Assembly (NCBI GenBank): GCA_903959905.1
Contig: CAJBYO010000061.1
Coordinates: 1 to 52,738 of the forward strand
Direction: 5' to 3'
Source: an uncultured Bacteroidales bacterium
GTDB taxonomy: Bacteria; Bacteroidota; Bacteroidia; Bacteroidales; FEN-979
DNA length: 52,738 nt
In this document: in pieces, positions 51,751-52,738 of the stretch
Layout: each line of letters opens with the position of its first letter
How positions within the stretch are numbered: the stretch's first letter is position 1
Translations under genes and position numbers: made by a program
The notes under the pieces: model-generated
What the model was told of the DNA's origin: nothing
Database searches by the model: none
The model's input: the letters and a program-made list of their open reading frames with translations, nothing else

Positions 51751-52368
51751 ATGGCTATCAAAATATTTATTGCCGACGATCATTATATGGTAGTGGAAGG
51801 CATCCGTTCGATGCTGATGCACGAGAAAAATATCGAATGGATGGGCCACGCGATGAATGCTGCATCTTGTATGGCCTTTCTGAATCAGAATCAACCTGAT
51901 GTATTGCTACTTGATATTAATTTGCCCGACAAGAGTGGAATTGACTTATGTAAGGAGATTAAAGTCAAGTATCCCGAAATTTTTATTGTCGGCCTTAGTT
52001 CCTTTAACCAACAAAGTTATATTCAAAAGATGATGCTAAATGGGGCATCAGGATATGTGTTAAAAAATGCAACAAAGGAAGAAATAGTTGATGCCATTGT
52101 CTCCGTGGTACAAGGCGCAATTTATCTAAGCAACGAAGCCGCCGCTGTTGTAAGGGAAAACAAAGATTCACAAATCCCGGTGATTACACGAAGGGAAAAA
52201 GAAGTGCTGCAATTGATTGCTGAAGGACTTACCAATAAAGAGATTGCCGAAAAACTGTTCATCAGCACGACAACCGTTGATACGCACCGTAATAGCCTGC
52301 TTTCAAAATTTGATGTAAAGAACACCGCGAACCTGGTCAGGATGGCTGCTCAGTTTGATTTTATTTAG
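51751..52368 (+). CDS. LuxR/NarL-family response regulator
   Basis: A 205-residue two-domain regulator. The receiver domain begins I-F-I-A-D-D-H, has the phospho-acceptor Asp55 in L-L-L-D-I-N-L-P-D and the conserved lysine in Y-V-L-K-N-A. The DNA-binding helix-turn-helix (about residues 140-200) includes T-R-R-E-K-E-V-L-Q-L-I-A-E-G and N-K-E-I-A-E-K-L-F-I-S, with T-V-D-T-H-R for DNA contact. It lies 23 nt after the TPR kinase gene and is almost certainly its partner. Targets are unknown; the divergent fibre gene is a natural candidate. Its stop codon overlaps the stop of the convergent GIY-YIG gene. Confidence 0.95.
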   Translation: MAIKIFIADDHYMVVEGIRSMLMHEKNIEWMGHAMNAASCMAFLNQNQPDVLLLDINLPDKSGIDLCKEIKVKYPEIFIVGLSSFNQQSYIQKMMLNGASGYVLKNATKEEIVDAIVSVVQGAIYLSNEAAAVVRENKDSQIPVITRREKEVLQLIAEGLTNKEIAEKLFISTTTVDTHRNSLLSKFDVKNTANLVRMAAQFDFI

Positions 52369-52559
52369 ATGATTGCCAGAGCCGCTTCCTTTGTTTCGAA
52401 CACTTCAGAATAGATCATTTCCCATGGCTGGAATCTGTTCGTCCAACTTTTGTTTTTCGGATGGTTATGGGCAATCAACCTGCCTTCAGGATTCGAGGTT
52501 GAACCGATCTTATAAAAGGTATCAGCGGCAGATGAATGCAGGATATAGATGTAATACAT
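52365..52559 (-). CDS. GIY-YIG domain protein, C-terminally truncated
   Basis: A 64-residue protein that begins Y-Y-I-Y-I-L and has Y-K-I-G-S-T, the GIY-YIG pair, followed by R-L-I-A-H-N. Stand-alone members of this family (UPF0213/YhbQ type) are usually 80-95 residues and continue after E-A-A-L-A with a basic helix (R-E-K-x-I-K). Here the frame stops two residues on, inside the overlap with the response-regulator gene, so the last quarter is missing. A terminator T-run ends directly at its ATG, so expression is doubtful. It is probably a decaying remnant. Confidence 0.7.
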   Translation of the reverse strand: MYYIYILHSSAADTFYKIGSTSNPEGRLIAHNHPKNKSWTNRFQPWEMIYSEVFETKEAALAII

Positions 52560-52590
52560 AAAAAAAGGCTGAACCGTTTATGATTCAACC
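52560..52590 (-). terminator. Terminator hairpin abutting the GIY-YIG start codon
   Basis: On the minus strand GGTTGAATC and GGTTCAGCC pair throughout with two G-U pairs around a 6-nt loop, followed by seven T. The T-run ends at the ATG of the GIY-YIG gene. It fits the end of a transcript coming from the tRNA-like sequence at 52597-52615. Confidence 0.7.
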
Positions 52591-52596
52591 TTTCGG

Positions 52597-52615
52597 TGTA
52601 GCGGGGACAGGACTC
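52597..52615 (-). other. 3' end of a tRNA-like sequence; possible attachment-site core
   Basis: Read on the minus strand, GAGTCCTGTCCCCGCTACA matches the end of a typical tRNA: T-loop end, T-stem CCTG, acceptor strand TCCCCGC and tail. The sequence upstream on that strand does not continue as a tRNA (GTA instead of the expected TTC). This is what the distal junction of an element integrated in a tRNA gene looks like. The intact tRNA would be outside the window. Confidence 0.45.
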
Positions 52616-52649
52616 TACAATTACCAACCCATCCGTGTAAATCAATAAC

Positions 52650-52738
52650 TTACATTCTCGTTTTTTGCAATTTATCCAGTATTTTGGTGGGTTTTGTCTC
52701 AGTTTTTGTCTCAGATCTTAAATGAAAACCATTGATAA
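52650..52738 (-). CDS. C-terminus of an open frame running off the window, possibly an integrase
   Basis: On the minus strand a frame is open from the window edge to a TAA at 52650-52652. It reads I-N-G-F-H-L-R-S-E-T-K-T-E-T-K-P and ends L-Q-K-T-R-M. Two 11-bp direct repeats (52692-52702 and 52704-52714) encode E-T-K twice. The only visible part is a basic tail with no domain, so identity rests on position: it ends about 35 bp from the tRNA-like 3' end, where tyrosine recombinase genes of integrated elements commonly lie. It could also be chance. Confidence 0.4.
   Translation of the reverse strand, partial: INGFHLRSETKTETKPTKILDKLQKTRM

Overview
The window is a stretch of chromosome from a member of the Bacteroidota (Bacteroidetes). 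Three things point there. At least eight proteins end in a type IX secretion (T9SS) sorting domain of the 'YPNP...G.Y.v.v' type. Many genes are preceded by the TAnnTTTG -7 promoter box of that phylum and lack Shine-Dalgarno sequences. Housekeeping proteins (ABC-F ATPase, Mfd, DegT aminotransferase, TonB receptor with a carboxypeptidase-like N-terminal domain) read like Bacteroidales-type versions. A phosphofructokinase with the residues of pyrophosphate-dependent enzymes suggests an anaerobic or energy-limited lifestyle. The genus cannot be named from the sequence alone.

Layout. 1-14 kb is mostly housekeeping: the tail of a T9SS cargo gene, an ABC-F ATPase, then on the minus strand a polyprenyl diphosphate synthase, RfbA and an RND/MMPL exporter. 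PPi-type phosphofructokinase, aspartate kinase, fructose-1,6-bisphosphatase and the transcription-repair factor Mfd follow. 14-21 kb is a secreted/outer-membrane module: a lamin-tail-domain T9SS protein, a TonB-dependent receptor without SusD, and a T9SS phospholipase D-like protein split by an apparent single-base frameshift. 21-34 kb mixes metabolism and envelope genes: polyprenol-phosphate sugar transferase, dihydroorotase, MORN-repeat lipoprotein, endonuclease/exonuclease/phosphatase protein, coiled-coil lipoprotein, RlmI-like methyltransferase, M4 metalloprotease, acyl-CoA synthetase, serine hydrolase and exported 1-Cys peroxiredoxin. 35-46 kb holds large surface proteins (a leucine-rich-type repeat protein, two paralogous YCF48/BNR-repeat proteins and a small T9SS protein) around a tightly overlapping three-gene glycan operon. 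46-52.4 kb has a giant protein of 17-residue repeats with a C-terminal S74 chaperone, divergent from a TPR histidine kinase/LuxR-type response regulator pair. The right edge shows a truncated GIY-YIG gene, a terminator, the 3' end of a tRNA-like sequence and the C-terminus of an open frame that runs off the window, which together look like the end of an integrated element.

The most unusual feature is several families of short repeats that occur both between genes and, in frame, inside essential genes. A 22-copy TCCGCCCG octamer tract precedes pfkA, and three copies of the same unit lie inside the RlmI-like gene. A GCGTGAC heptamer fills the ABC-F/polyprenyl synthase junction and reappears reversed inside mfd. 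A nested palindrome of about 90 bp is translated near the N-terminus of Mfd. A fourth octamer array encodes the C-terminus of the serine hydrolase. Perfect palindromes also lie at 258-290 and 15247-15278.

No rRNA, complete tRNA, CRISPR array or intact insertion sequence was recognised. No single locus could be shown to be a new system. The in-frame repeat insertions, the lamin-tail/TonB/PLD module and the right-edge junction are the best leads.
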